Origin: Porticoccus sp038143955
Lineage (GTDB): Bacteria > Pseudomonadota > Gammaproteobacteria > Pseudomonadales > Porticoccaceae
Direction of reading: 5' to 3'
Assembly (NCBI GenBank): GCA_038143955.1
Contig: JAYQMT010000005.1
Span: forward strand, 992,001-1,056,000
DNA: 64,000 nucleotides
Within the stretch, counting starts at the first letter, position 1, and every line of letters starts with the position of its first letter. A program made the translations under genes and the position numbers. Shown in pieces: positions 1-9,813 of this stretch. The notes below the pieces were generated by a model. That model ran no database searches, had not been told where the DNA came from, and worked only from the letters and a program-made list of their open reading frames with translations.

Positions 1-425
1 GCCTCGCAAAGTAACAATGTTTCTCGTGTCCTACGAGTAACGCCTCCCAGTGTTTTTCCTGCAGGGGAAGGTCTGATATATGCGTCATTTTCCCGTGATA
101 AGGATTCCATACGAGTTTTATCTCCCAATATGGAGCCACCACTTACTGAAGAGGTTGGGTCGACAGCCAGCACAGCAACCTTATGTCCTTGATTTATGAC
201 ATGACCACCAAAAGATTCAATAAATGTTGATTTTCCAACACCCGGTGCTCCAGAAACCCCAATTCTGATGGATCCACCGGTATAAGGCATCAACATCTCT
301 AAAAGTTCCGATGCATTTTCTTGATGAGTTGGCAGAGCTGATTCGACTATGGTGATGCCTTTCGAGAGAGCTCGACGATCACCAAGTCGGATATTTTTTG
401 CCAATTCATGACAATCAAATTGCAA
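1..425 (-). CDS. meaB: MeaB/ArgK-type G-protein chaperone of methylmalonyl-CoA mutase (3' end cut by window edge)
   Basis: This is the 5' part, about 141 codons, of a GTPase that guards and reloads adenosylcobalamin-dependent methylmalonyl-CoA mutase. Translation from a TTG at 425 gives an N-terminal helical segment. A Walker A loop GVSGAPGVGKST follows at about residues 57-68, then AVDPTSSVSGGSILGDKTRM, which is very typical of MeaB/ArgK. The TTG is preceded by a strong AAGGGG ribosome-binding site at about 435-440, and no ATG is available nearby in frame. It lies just downstream of the pccA biotinyl domain in the same orientation as pccA, pccB and mutA, which fits a propionyl-CoA/methylmalonyl-CoA operon. 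The family is also called ArgK from an old misassignment. The rest of the gene lies outside the window. Confidence 0.9.
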   Translation of the reverse strand, partial: MQFDCHELAKNIRLGDRRALSKGITIVESALPTHQENASELLEMLMPYTGGSIRIGVSGAPGVGKSTFIESFGGHVINQGHKVAVLAVDPTSSVSGGSILGDKTRMESLSRENDAYIRPSPAGKTLGGVTRRTRETLLLCE

Positions 426-475
426 TACTCTTGCCCCTTAAAATTAAAAAAGTAGAACTATTTTTTATCAATTTT

Positions 476-2463
476 TTATTCAAATTCAACTATTAGTTCT
501 CCAACTGCCAGACTATCTCCCTCATTAACTGGAATATTTAAAACAACTCCATCATTGGTTGCACACAAATTATTTTCCATTTTCATAGCTTCGATAACTG
601 CTATATCCTGACCTGACTTAACAGTATCTCCAACTTTGACTGATAACTTTACAAGCAAACCAGGCATTGGAGAAACTAATAGCTTGGATGTATCTGGTTT
701 CTCTTTTATTAGCATATATTTATTAAGCTCTGCTAGCCTAGGAGAAACAACAAGAACCTCTTTTTTGAACCTTGATGAAATATGTGAATATGCTGGCCCA
801 TCAGATCAACCTGCGATATAACCACTCTACCATTTATATTGACTCTTAATAACGGCTCACCAATACACCAGTCTGTTTCAAAGATGAATGACTGTCCATC
901 CAAATCAACTGTATAGGACTGGTCTAAGCCACTTACCAATACCTGATATTCTTGAGCCCCGTTATTTGTAATAACAACAAGCTTCTCTTGTGGGTTATAT
1001 TCTTGACCAACTAATTGATCGGAAATCAAGGAATATCTATTACTTTTTATCACATGTATAACCGCGGCAGTAACTACAAAAACTGCCATATCAGCCTGGG
1101 ATAAAACATTAGTACTAAATCCCTCTGGGTATTCCTCATTAATGAAATTTGTTGTAAGGTCTCCTGATATAAAGCGTGGATGATTTATAAGAGCATTTAA
1201 AAAACTGATATTATTTTTTACTCCACGAATGTAGTAGGAATCTAATGCATTACTCATTTTTTTAATGGCATCGTTCCTATCGGAACCATAAGTAATCAAT
1301 TTTGAAATCATCGGATCATAGAATATTGGAACTTCTCCACCCTCAAAAATTCCTGAATCTATCCTAATTCCATCACCAGTTGGCTCTATATAACGCTCCA
1401 TTCTGCCTACAGAAGGCAGGAAACCCTGAAATGGATCCTCTGCATAAATTCTAGTCTCAATAGCCCAGCCTCGCAGCTGAATATCTTTTTGTAACAAAGG
1501 TAACTTTTGACCTGCAGCAACCCTGATCATCAATTCAACTAAGTCTAGACCGGTCACCATCTCTGTAACTGGATGCTCGACTTGTAATCTAGTATTCATC
1601 TCTAAAAAATAGAAATCCTTATTTGAATCTACAATAAATTCTACTGTGCCTGCAGACTGATATTCTACAGCTTTTGCCAATAATATAGCTTGTTCACCCA
1701 TTTTTTCTCTATCTATTTTCGTCAAAAAAGGTGAGGGTGCTTCTTCGATTACTTTCTGATGTCGGCGCTGAATTGAACATTCACGTTCGCCTAAATAAAC
1801 TATATTTCCATGGCTATCTGCCATTATTTGTATTTCGATATGCCGTGGATCTTGAATATATTTTTCTATGAAGATTCTTCCATCTCCAAAACTAGAAATA
1901 GACTCATTAGTTGCACGGATGAAACCTTCTTGGCATTCTTTTTCATTCCATGCGATGCGCATACCTTTTCCACCACCACCAGCAGTGGCTTTAAGCATAA
2001 TTGGGTATCCAATATCTTTTGCGATTTTTATAGCCTCATCGGAATCTTTGATGATGCCATCATATCCTGGTACTGTATTTACCCCTGCATTTAAAGCAAT
2101 TAGCTTAGAGGTGATTTTATCTCCCATAGAGTCTATAGCTTTTAAACCTGGACCTATGAAAGTTATGCCTTGTGCATTTAAACATTCACAGAATTTTTTA
2201 TTTTCAGATAGAAACCCATATCCCGGGTGCACTGCATCCGCACCACTGGTCTTACATGCATCTAAGATCTTCTCTATAATTAGGTAACTCTCAACGGATG
2301 GGGACGGTCCTATATATACAGATTCGTCTGCCATGCGAACATGCAGAGCATCTTTATCCGCATCTGAATAAACAGCTACAGTAGATATCCCCATCTTTTT
2401 AGCTGTTCTGAATATACGGCAAGCTATCTCGCCTCGGTTTGCTACAAGAATCTTTTTAAACAT
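476..2463 (-). CDS. pccA: Propionyl-CoA carboxylase alpha subunit (biotin carboxylase plus biotinyl domain), frameshifted
   Basis: Biotin-dependent acyl-CoA carboxylase alpha chain, which carboxylates its own biotin with ATP and bicarbonate for transfer to propionyl-CoA by PccB. Visible are the biotin carboxylase N-terminal motif KKILVANRGEIA, the ATP-grasp glycine loop ATAGGGGKGMRI (about residues 160-170) and EMNTRLQVEHPVTE near 300. A C-terminal biotinyl domain carries the AMKM biotinylation site near 625. The frame breaks at a T6 run at 761-766 (A6 on the coding strand). Adding one A joins the carboxylase part (733 upward) to the biotinyl part (476-715) and gives about 662 residues, normal for the family. 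I prefer the ATG at 2463 over 2481 because AGAAG sits 7 nt upstream of it. Methylcrotonyl-CoA carboxylase is the main alternative; the mutA/meaB neighbours favour propionyl-CoA. Confidence 0.9.
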
Positions 2464-2514
2464 ACTTAATCTTCTAATCATAAATTAACAAAAACTATAA
2501 GGAAGTATAATTCT

Positions 2515-4050
2515 TTATAGGGGAATATTTCCATGTTTGCGCCAAGGGTTTTCTATATCTTTGTTACTGAGCATTGATAACGAGCGCGAAACTCTTTTTC
2601 TTGTGGTGCTAGGTGTTATAACGTCATCGATATATCCACGCTTTCCAGCTATATATGGGTTCGCAAATTTCTCTCGATACTCTATTTCTCTTGCCTTAAT
2701 TTTTTCTGGGTTCCCAATATCACTCCTGAATATTATCTCTACTGCACCTTTAGGCCCCATCACAGCAATTTCTGCAGAGGGCCAAGCAAAATTTACATCG
2801 CCTCTTAAGTGTTTCGAGGACATGACATCATAAGCTCCGCCATATGCTTTTCGAGTTATTACGGTAACCTTTGGCACAGTACATTCAGCATAAGCATACA
2901 AAAGCCTAGCTCCGTGTTTGATAATGCCTCCGTACTCTTGGCTGGTTCCAGGCATGAAGCCAGGCACATCTACAAATGTCAAAACAGGTATATTAAACGC
3001 ATCGCAAAATCGAATAAAACGTGCACCTTTTGTTGATGCATTGATATCAAGACAGCCTGCTAAAACAAGGGGCTGGTTTGCAATTACGCCCACTGAAGAA
3101 CCATCGATTCGGATAAATCCGACGATCAAATTTGCGGCAAAATCCGGTTGTATTTCAAAAAAATTCCTTTCATCAGCAACTTTTACTATTAACTCTTTCA
3201 TATTGTATGGTTTATTGGGGTCGTCTGGAATTAAAGAATCGAGAGAAATTTCAATCCGATCAGATGGATCATTAGTTGGCAAAATTGGTGGTTTTTCTTG
3301 ATTGTTGGCTGGCAAAAAAGAGATGAAGTCTCTCAGATTAAGCAAAGCATCTATATCGGTCTCAAAAGCCAAATCTGCAACACCAGATTTGCTAGAGTGT
3401 GTAATTGCACCACCTAATTCTTCAGCTGTAATTTCCTCGTGTGTAACAGTTTTTACAACTTCAGGGCCTGTTACGAACATATAAGAGCTATTCTTGACCA
3501 TAAATATAAAATCAGTTATCGCAGGAGAATAGACAGCGCCACCAGCACATGGTCCCATTATCATGGAAATTTGTGGTATAACGCCTGAAGCCATGACGTT
3601 TTGTTGAAATACATCAGCATAACCACCAAGTGAGGCTACTCCCTCTTGGATTCGAGCACCTCCAGAATCGTTTAAACCAATAACTGGTGCACCAACCTTC
3701 ATTGCTTGCTTCATAATTTTACAGATTTTTTCAGCATGTGTTTCAGACAAAGAGCCCCCAAAAACTGTAAAATCTTGGCTATAAAGAAATACTAATCTAC
3801 CATTAATAGTCCCATATCCTGTTACCACTCCATCACCAGGAATATGCTCCTTATCAATATCAAAATCTGTACAGCGATGTTCTACAAAAGTATCCCACTC
3901 CTCAAAAGTATCGTTGTCTACCAAAATCTCAATTCTTTCTCTCGCGGTTAACTTCCCTTTTTTATGTTGCGCGTCAATGCGCTTTTGTCCTCCACCTAGA
4001 CTTGCTTCTTTTCGTTTTTTTGCTAAGTGCTCAATAACTTCTTGCATCAC
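2515..4050 (-). CDS. pccB: Propionyl-CoA carboxylase beta subunit (carboxyltransferase)
   Basis: Carboxyltransferase subunit that moves the carboxyl group from biotin on PccA to propionyl-CoA, giving methylmalonyl-CoA. The 511-residue product is intact and full length for the family (about 510). Visible features are the N-terminal GGGQKRIDAQHKKGKLTARER, the crotonase-like oxyanion segments LNDSGGARIQEGVASL and MGPCAGGAVYSPA, and the C-terminal FVDVPGFMPGTSQEYGGIIK and MGPKGAVEI. The start codon overlaps the mutA stop by 4 bp (ATGA), so translation is probably coupled to mutA. pccA follows after about 50 bp. Related acetyl- or methylcrotonyl-CoA carboxylase beta chains are alternatives, but the context points to propionyl-CoA. 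Confidence 0.93.
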   Translation of the reverse strand: MMQEVIEHLAKKRKEASLGGGQKRIDAQHKKGKLTARERIEILVDNDTFEEWDTFVEHRCTDFDIDKEHIPGDGVVTGYGTINGRLVFLYSQDFTVFGGSLSETHAEKICKIMKQAMKVGAPVIGLNDSGGARIQEGVASLGGYADVFQQNVMASGVIPQISMIMGPCAGGAVYSPAITDFIFMVKNSSYMFVTGPEVVKTVTHEEITAEELGGAITHSSKSGVADLAFETDIDALLNLRDFISFLPANNQEKPPILPTNDPSDRIEISLDSLIPDDPNKPYNMKELIVKVADERNFFEIQPDFAANLIVGFIRIDGSSVGVIANQPLVLAGCLDINASTKGARFIRFCDAFNIPVLTFVDVPGFMPGTSQEYGGIIKHGARLLYAYAECTVPKVTVITRKAYGGAYDVMSSKHLRGDVNFAWPSAEIAVMGPKGAVEIIFRSDIGNPEKIKAREIEYREKFANPYIAGKRGYIDDVITPSTTRKRVSRSLSMLSNKDIENPWRKHGNIPL

Positions 4051-6211
4051 AGTTCCCTATTTTTATCGTCAGAATCTTTACTTAGAAGATCTAATATTTC
4101 TGCAGCTGCTTTTGGTATGTTGGTACCTGGACCATAAATCGCTATTACTCCAGCATCATATAGATCCTGATAATCCTTTGGAGGAATCACACCACCGCAT
4201 ATAACTTTAATATCCATTGCTCCATCTTGAGTCAAAGCCTCAATAAGTTGAGGTACAAGGGTTTTATGTCCTGCAGCCTGAGAAGAAACACCGACAATGT
4301 GTACATCATTTTCAATAGCCATGCGGGCTGCCTCTGAAGGTGTTTGAAACATAGGGCTAATATCTACATCAAAACCAATATCTGCAAAAGCTGTCGCGAT
4401 AACCTTAGCTCCCCTATCATGTCCATCTTGGCCCATTTTGGCGACCAACATTCGAGGTCTTCTTCCCGTTACTGAAGCAAACTCTTTCACCTTGTTCTGT
4501 ATATCAAAGAACTCCTCGTCTCCTTCATAAGCAGAACCATATACACCGCTAATAGTTTTTGTCACAGCCTGATGTCTACCCCATTCTTTTTCTAGCGCAA
4601 ATGAAATTTCTCCGACGGTTGCTCGGACTCTAGCTGCATCTACAGCTAAAGCTAGCAAGTTTCCTTGTCCTGTATTTGCAGAATCAGTGAGAGCATCTAA
4701 AGCATTTTGACACAAAACATCATCACGTTCCTTGCGAATTTTTTTAGTTTTTTTATTTGAGAAGAGCGTACCCTAGTATTATCGATCTCTAGAACTTCAA
4801 TATCTGGCTCCTCGTTTAATTCAAATTTATTAACTCCAACTATAACCTCATCCCCACGATCAATTCTTGCTTGTTTTAATGCGGCAGCCTTTTCAATACT
4901 TAATTTGGGCATACCTGTCTCGACAGCCTTGGTCATTCCACCCATATCTTCAACCTCATCAATTAATGCACGTGCAGCTTCTACTAATTGATTAGTCAGC
5001 GTTTCCACGTAGTATGATCCCGCAAGTGGATCAACTACTTTTGTAATGCCTGTTTCTTCTTGAAGTACTAGTTGAGTATTTCTGGCGATACGAGCTGCAA
5101 AATCTGTTGGTAATCCGAGTGCCTCGTCAAATGCATTTGTATGTAAAGATTGAGTTCCCCCTAAAATTGCAGACATTGCCTCAATAGTTGTTCTCATCAC
5201 ATTATTGTAAGGGTCTTTACTAGTTAAGCTTACACCAGAGGTTTGACAGTGTGTTCGTAGCATTAATGATTTTTCGTTTTTTGCATTAAATTTTTCTTTC
5301 ATCAGTTCTGACCACAGAACTCTGGCAGCACGCAGTTTTGCAATCTCCATAAAAAAATTCATACCGATTGCAAAGAAAAACGACAATCTAGGAGCAAAAC
5401 TATCTACGTCAAGACCACTATTAATTGCTGTTCTAACATACTCGATTCCGTCAGCTATGGTAAAAGCAAGCTCCTGAACATTTGTAGCCCCTGCTTCCTG
5501 CATATGATATCCGGAAATCGAAATAGAATTAAATTTAGGCATAAACTCTGTGGTATAACCAATTATGTCTGAGATAATTCGCATTGAGGGCTCAGGCGGA
5601 TAAATATATGTATTTCGAACCATAAACTCCTTCAAGATATCGTTTTGCAGTGTACCCATCAGTGCCTGTGGTTCAATACCCTGCTCTTCTGCAGTAACAA
5701 TAAAGTTTGCCATAACTGGAAGAACTGCACCGTTCATTGTCATGGACACCGAAACCTTATCTAGTGGAATATCCTTAAAAAGAATCTTCATATCTTCAAC
5801 GGAGTCAATAGCGACTCCTGCTTTTCCAACATCTCCACAGACTCGATCATGATCAGAGTCATACCCCCGATGAGTCGGCAGATCAAATGCTACAGATAAT
5901 CCTTGTTGTCCAGCTTTCAAATTTTTACGGTAGAAAGAATTAGATTCTTCTGCAGTTGAAAACCCTGCATACTGACGAATAGTCCATGGACGCCCTGTGT
6001 ACATCGTTGCTTTTGGGCCGCGCTTGTAGGGCATAAATCCTGGAAGGCTCTCTTGCTCTTTTAACTTATCTGTGTCTTTAGAGGTATACAAAGGCTTAAT
6101 ATCGATACCCTCTGGAGTTTCCCAAAGCAAATGATCTAGATTTTGGCTTTTGGTTTCCTTTTTAGCTAGATCTACCCAATCAGAAATACTGGGTTTAGAC
6201 TTATCTTTCAT
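4047..6211 (-). CDS. mutA: Methylmalonyl-CoA mutase, single-chain, frameshifted
   Basis: Adenosylcobalamin-dependent mutase interconverting methylmalonyl-CoA and succinyl-CoA, the last step feeding propionate carbon into the TCA cycle. The 504-residue N-terminal part carries the substrate-binding barrel (FMPYKRGPKATMYTGRPWTI near the start, AFDLPTHRGYDSDH, GGTQSLHTNAFDEAL). The 222-residue C-terminal part carries the B12 domain with the DxHxxG motif DGHDRG and later GGVIPPKDY. The frame breaks at a T7 run at 4739-4745. One extra A restores a continuous chain of about 721 residues, the usual size of the large-subunit enzyme. This is a one-chain form because the catalytic and B12 domains are both present. 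It is first in the mutA-pccB-pccA-meaB gene order. No methylmalonyl-CoA epimerase gene is seen here. Confidence 0.92.
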
Positions 6212-6423
6212 TACATCTATCCTTGCTTTTTAACTCTCAACTGATCGCTGATGAATAAAACTTTAATTATACCAACCTAACTATGAATTACTCCTACAAT
6301 ATCTTAAAGGTCCAATTATAACTGTATAACTCACCGATTATTTCACAAAATTTTAAAAATATGGCATTATATCTTTATTATTAAAAGCAAACTCACCAGT
6401 TTTTATTATTTAAGGAATAGTAT
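6212..6423. promoter_or_regulatory. Divergent intergenic region between mutA and the AraC-type regulator
   Basis: About 210 bp of AT-rich DNA with no coding signal separates the mutA start (minus) from the regulator (plus). By position it must hold promoters for both directions. I see an AAGGAA ribosome-binding motif at 6412-6417 serving the regulator, but no -10/-35 pair or clear operator that I would defend. Divergence of an AraC-type gene from the propionate operon makes regulation of mutA conceivable; this is inference only. Confidence 0.4.
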
Positions 6424-7437
6424 ATCGCCACAATTGCCCACCACCATGTTATTTCGTGTCTTCATGGAATACGCAAAAGAAAACTTGATTCCTCGGTATT
6501 ATTAGCTCGTGCTGGTATCAATCCAGCGAAAATATGGCTAACGCCGCATAGAATTCAAGGAGATCAAGTAGCACGGCTCTACCGTTCGGTGCAACAGGAG
6601 TTAGATGACGAGTTTATGGGCTTTACTAATCAGCCTGTCAAATATGGGATTTTTGAGTTGTTTTGTGAAATCTCAATTCACTGCAACACCCTTGGTGATT
6701 TGCTTGAAAAAATGATTAATTTTTATAGCTTAATAACTGACACAATAGAAATTAATCTAAGTATAGATCAAGAGAACATTGCTGAATTAGGATTCTATTT
6801 TGCGCAACCCGAATTAGACCCAGATGATTTCCTAGCTCAATATCTTTTAGTTATTTGGCATCGCTTTCCAAGCTGGTATATTGAAGAGAGAATCCGACTA
6901 AAAAGTGTTAGCTTCAGTCATAAAGTGCCAAGTTATATTGATGAACTTAGAATCATGTTTCCTGGAACTTTATCATTTGGGAAATCGTCTAATAGTATAT
7001 CTTTCGACGCAAAGTATCTTAAAAAACCTTTAGTAAGAACACACAAAGAGATTAAAAAATTTTTAGCTGATCATCCTGCAAATATTATGGCAATCCCTGG
7101 GGATGAAACTACCCTAGAAGCGAAAATTGAAAGGGAAATTACGGATGGAGACCACTCAAAACTATATTTTCCGAAAATTAGTACCTTAGCAAATAAGTTA
7201 AATATGAGCAGCTTGATGCTCTATAGAAAACTCAAAGACGAGGGAACAAGCTATCAAAAAATAAAAGATGATATGCGTCGAGAGCTAGCTATTAATAAAC
7301 TTGTCTCAGAAAAGTTATCTGTTGAGGAAGTTTCAGAATTGGTTGGATTTGCCGAGCCAAGATCATTTACAAGGGCATTTAAACAATGGACCGGCTTGAC
7401 CCCAAGAAGTTATTGCAAGTATCAATCTGTAAATTAG
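6424..7437 (+). CDS. AraC-family transcriptional regulator with an arabinose_bd-type N-terminal domain
   Basis: DNA-binding regulator of the AraC family. The C-terminal HTH_18 region includes ISTLANKLNMSSLMLYRKLK, then VEEVSELVGFAEPRSFTRAF and the usual GLTPRSYCKY ending. The N-terminal part (HHVISCLHGIRK, LLARAGINPAKIW, QVARLYRSVQQELDDEFMGF) resembles the Arabinose_bd domain of OruR-like regulators. Reading continues in frame upstream of the first conventional start (GTG at 6589) to a TAG at 6418. Family length (about 330-340) and an AAGGAA site at 6412-6417 both put the true start near 6424-6433, where only ATC/ATT codons are present. The initiation codon may be damaged by a sequencing error. 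Downstream is an aldehyde dehydrogenase on the same strand; mutA is divergent. Ligand unknown. Confidence 0.8.
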   Translation: MATIAHHHVISCLHGIRKRKLDSSVLLARAGINPAKIWLTPHRIQGDQVARLYRSVQQELDDEFMGFTNQPVKYGIFELFCEISIHCNTLGDLLEKMINFYSLITDTIEINLSIDQENIAELGFYFAQPELDPDDFLAQYLLVIWHRFPSWYIEERIRLKSVSFSHKVPSYIDELRIMFPGTLSFGKSSNSISFDAKYLKKPLVRTHKEIKKFLADHPANIMAIPGDETTLEAKIEREITDGDHSKLYFPKISTLANKLNMSSLMLYRKLKDEGTSYQKIKDDMRRELAINKLVSEKLSVEEVSELVGFAEPRSFTRAFKQWTGLTPRSYCKYQSVN

Positions 7438-7499
7438 ACTAAACGGGACTTATACGCATCTTGCTCAAGAAAGATGCAACGTATCTAAATAGGTTATAA

Positions 7500-8976
7500 A
7501 TGAATAAGAAACTAATTTTAAATGATCCAACCCTACTCATAGCTAAAGCATTTATTAATGGAAAATGGATCAACGCATATAACGGGGAGACCTTAACTGT
7601 AACTAATCCAGCTAATAACAAATTAATAATTAAGGTAGCAAAATGTGGCGCTAAAGAGACAAAACAAGCAATTCAATCCGCAAAAATTGCTCAGCAACTA
7701 TGGTTAACGGTTACCCCTTATGATCGCTCAAAACTAATAAGGGGTTGGTACAATTTAATTATTGAAAATAGAGACGATCTAGCTCAAATAATTACTGCTG
7801 AGCAAGGGAAGCCATTAAATGAATCATATGCAGAAATCGATTATGGAGCAAAATATATTGAATGGTTTGCAGAAGAAGCAAAACGCATTTGTGGAGATCT
7901 GATTCCTGGTAAAACGGCTGATAAAAAAATGTTTGTGACTAAAAACCCCGTTGGAATTGTAGCCTGCATTACTCCCTGGAATTTTCCTTTCGCTATGCTA
8001 GCGAGAAAAATTGCACCCGCATTAGCAGCTGGTTGCAGTGTTGTGTGCAAACCAGATGATAAAACCCCTCTTTCAGGGATGGCTTTAGTATCGCTGGGTG
8101 ATCGTGCAGGTATACCGAAAGGGCTTCTTAATATGGTTATTGGAGATCCTGAGGAAATTGGTGACGAGCTTGTCTCAAATCCTTTAGTAAAAAAAATCTC
8201 TTTTACAGGCTCCACTGCCATAGGAAAAAAAATTAATGAGAGCTAGTTCGATAACAGTAAAACGAACTTCTATGGAACTAGGTGGCAATGCTCCGTTCAT
8301 AGTATTTAAAGATGCAGACATTGATTTATCTGTACAAGGAGCTATAAATTCGAAATTTAGAAATGCAGGGCAAACCTGTATATGTGCAAATCGATTTCTT
8401 ATACACTCAGATATTTATGATGAGTTTTCCAAAAAATTCATTCAATCTGCTAAAAAAATGACTTTAGGCTTTGGTGATAAAAAAGGGGTGTCTATTGGCC
8501 CCCTAATAACCGAGACAGCGGCCAGTAATGTTTGCAATCTTATTGAGGACGCTGTGATTCATGGTGCTAATATCCTAATAGGAGGCGATCGTTCAGAGCT
8601 TGGAAGGAACTTTATAGAGCCAACTGTTATTGAAAATATTACAAGGGATATGAGAATTTTTTCAGAAGAAATTTTTGGACCTGTAGCCACTTTAATGAAG
8701 TTTGAAACAGAGGATGAAGCTATATCACTTGCAAATGACACTGATTATGGACTAGCTGCATATTTCTATACTCGAGATATAAGTAGAATTTCTCGTTTGG
8801 TAGAACAAATAGAATGTGGAATTCTTGGAGTCAATGAAAATTTAGTTTCAAATGAGATGGCGCCCTTTGGTGGAATTAAGCAATCAGGGCACGGTCGAGA
8901 GGGATCTAAATATGGTCTTGACGACTATATGGAGCTAAAGTACATATGTCTTGGAGGTATAAAATCTAACAAATAA
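7500..8976 (+). CDS. gabD: NAD(P)-dependent succinate-semialdehyde-type aldehyde dehydrogenase, frameshifted
   Basis: Aldehyde dehydrogenase of the GabD group, oxidising succinate semialdehyde or a related aldehyde acid. Visible are the cofactor region GIVACITPWNFPFAMLARK, the FTGSTAIGKK loop, the glutamate motif SMELGGNAPF and the catalytic cysteine in NAGQTCICANR. IFGPVATLMKF and the C-terminal FGGIKQSGHGREGSKYG complete the pattern. The frame breaks at an A8 run at 8225-8232. Removing one A gives GKKLMRASS and a continuous product of about 491 residues, normal for the family. It lies 62 bp after the AraC-type regulator on the same strand and may be its target. Substrate assignment within the family is uncertain (glutarate semialdehyde is possible). 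Confidence 0.85.
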
Positions 8977-9039
8977 AATCATATTATTCTATTTTTAACT
9001 TAAATTTTTTTCAAAAAACCTAATAATAAAAAAATAATT

Positions 9040-9807
9040 GTGAAATTAAAACATACTATTCAGGGTACTGGTAAAGCAATCATATTAATTCATGGATTAT
9101 TTGGGTCAGGCGACAACCTTAGACGACTGAGTCACTCTTTATCTAAAAATTATATGGTTATTTCTCCAGATCTACGAAATCACGGTAAATCCCCGATATG
9201 TCAAAAGATGGATTATCCCTCTATGGCATCTGATATTGTTGAGTTAATGGAAGAACTAGGGCTTTCTAAAGCCTCTCTAATTGGACATTCTATGGGTGGT
9301 AAAATTGCTATGCAGGCAGCATTGAGCTATGCGCATAAAGTAGAAAAAATTGTTATTGGTGATATTTTACCTATCGACTATAAACCTGATATCCAAATCA
9401 ATGCTATTAATGGTTTAAATGCCATAGTTTCGAGTAGACCTGCTTCTAGAAAACAAGCTGACGAAATTTTATCTAAATATATTAGTGATTTAGCTGTCAG
9501 AGGATTTCTTTTAAAGAACCTTATTTTAAAAGAAGACGGGAAATATAATGTGAGAGTTTTTATGGAGAGCATTAATACAAACTATTCACGTAAGTTAGCA
9601 GTGTCTGTCACTGGCAAGCCGTTTGAAGGACCCACTTTGTTCATAAAAGGTGGTAAATCTCACTTTATTCAAGAACAATATTTCGAGGATACATTACAGC
9701 TGTTTCCAAAATCTCAGCATACAACAATAAATGGGGCTGGCCATTGGTTGCACATTGAAAAATCAGTTGAATTTAATCAAATTATTATTAAATTTTTAAG
9801 CACTTAA
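9040..9807 (+). CDS. Alpha/beta-hydrolase, YbfF-type esterase
   Basis: Small cytoplasmic serine esterase of the alpha/beta-hydrolase fold, 255 residues, the usual size for YbfF. The oxyanion/turn region HGLFGSGDN is near residue 18, DLRNHGKSP near 48, the nucleophile elbow GHSMGG near 85, and the catalytic histidine in GAGHWLHIEK near 232. The start is GTG at 9040, with AT-rich DNA and no strong ribosome-binding site. The gene is convergent with gcvP and only 6 bp separate the two stop codons, so antisense read-through is likely. YbfF acts in vitro on short acyl esters and acyl-CoA; the physiological substrate is unknown. Confidence 0.85.
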   Translation: MKLKHTIQGTGKAIILIHGLFGSGDNLRRLSHSLSKNYMVISPDLRNHGKSPICQKMDYPSMASDIVELMEELGLSKASLIGHSMGGKIAMQAALSYAHKVEKIVIGDILPIDYKPDIQINAINGLNAIVSSRPASRKQADEILSKYISDLAVRGFLLKNLILKEDGKYNVRVFMESINTNYSRKLAVSVTGKPFEGPTLFIKGGKSHFIQEQYFEDTLQLFPKSQHTTINGAGHWLHIEKSVEFNQIIIKFLST

Positions 9808-9813
9808 AGAAAT

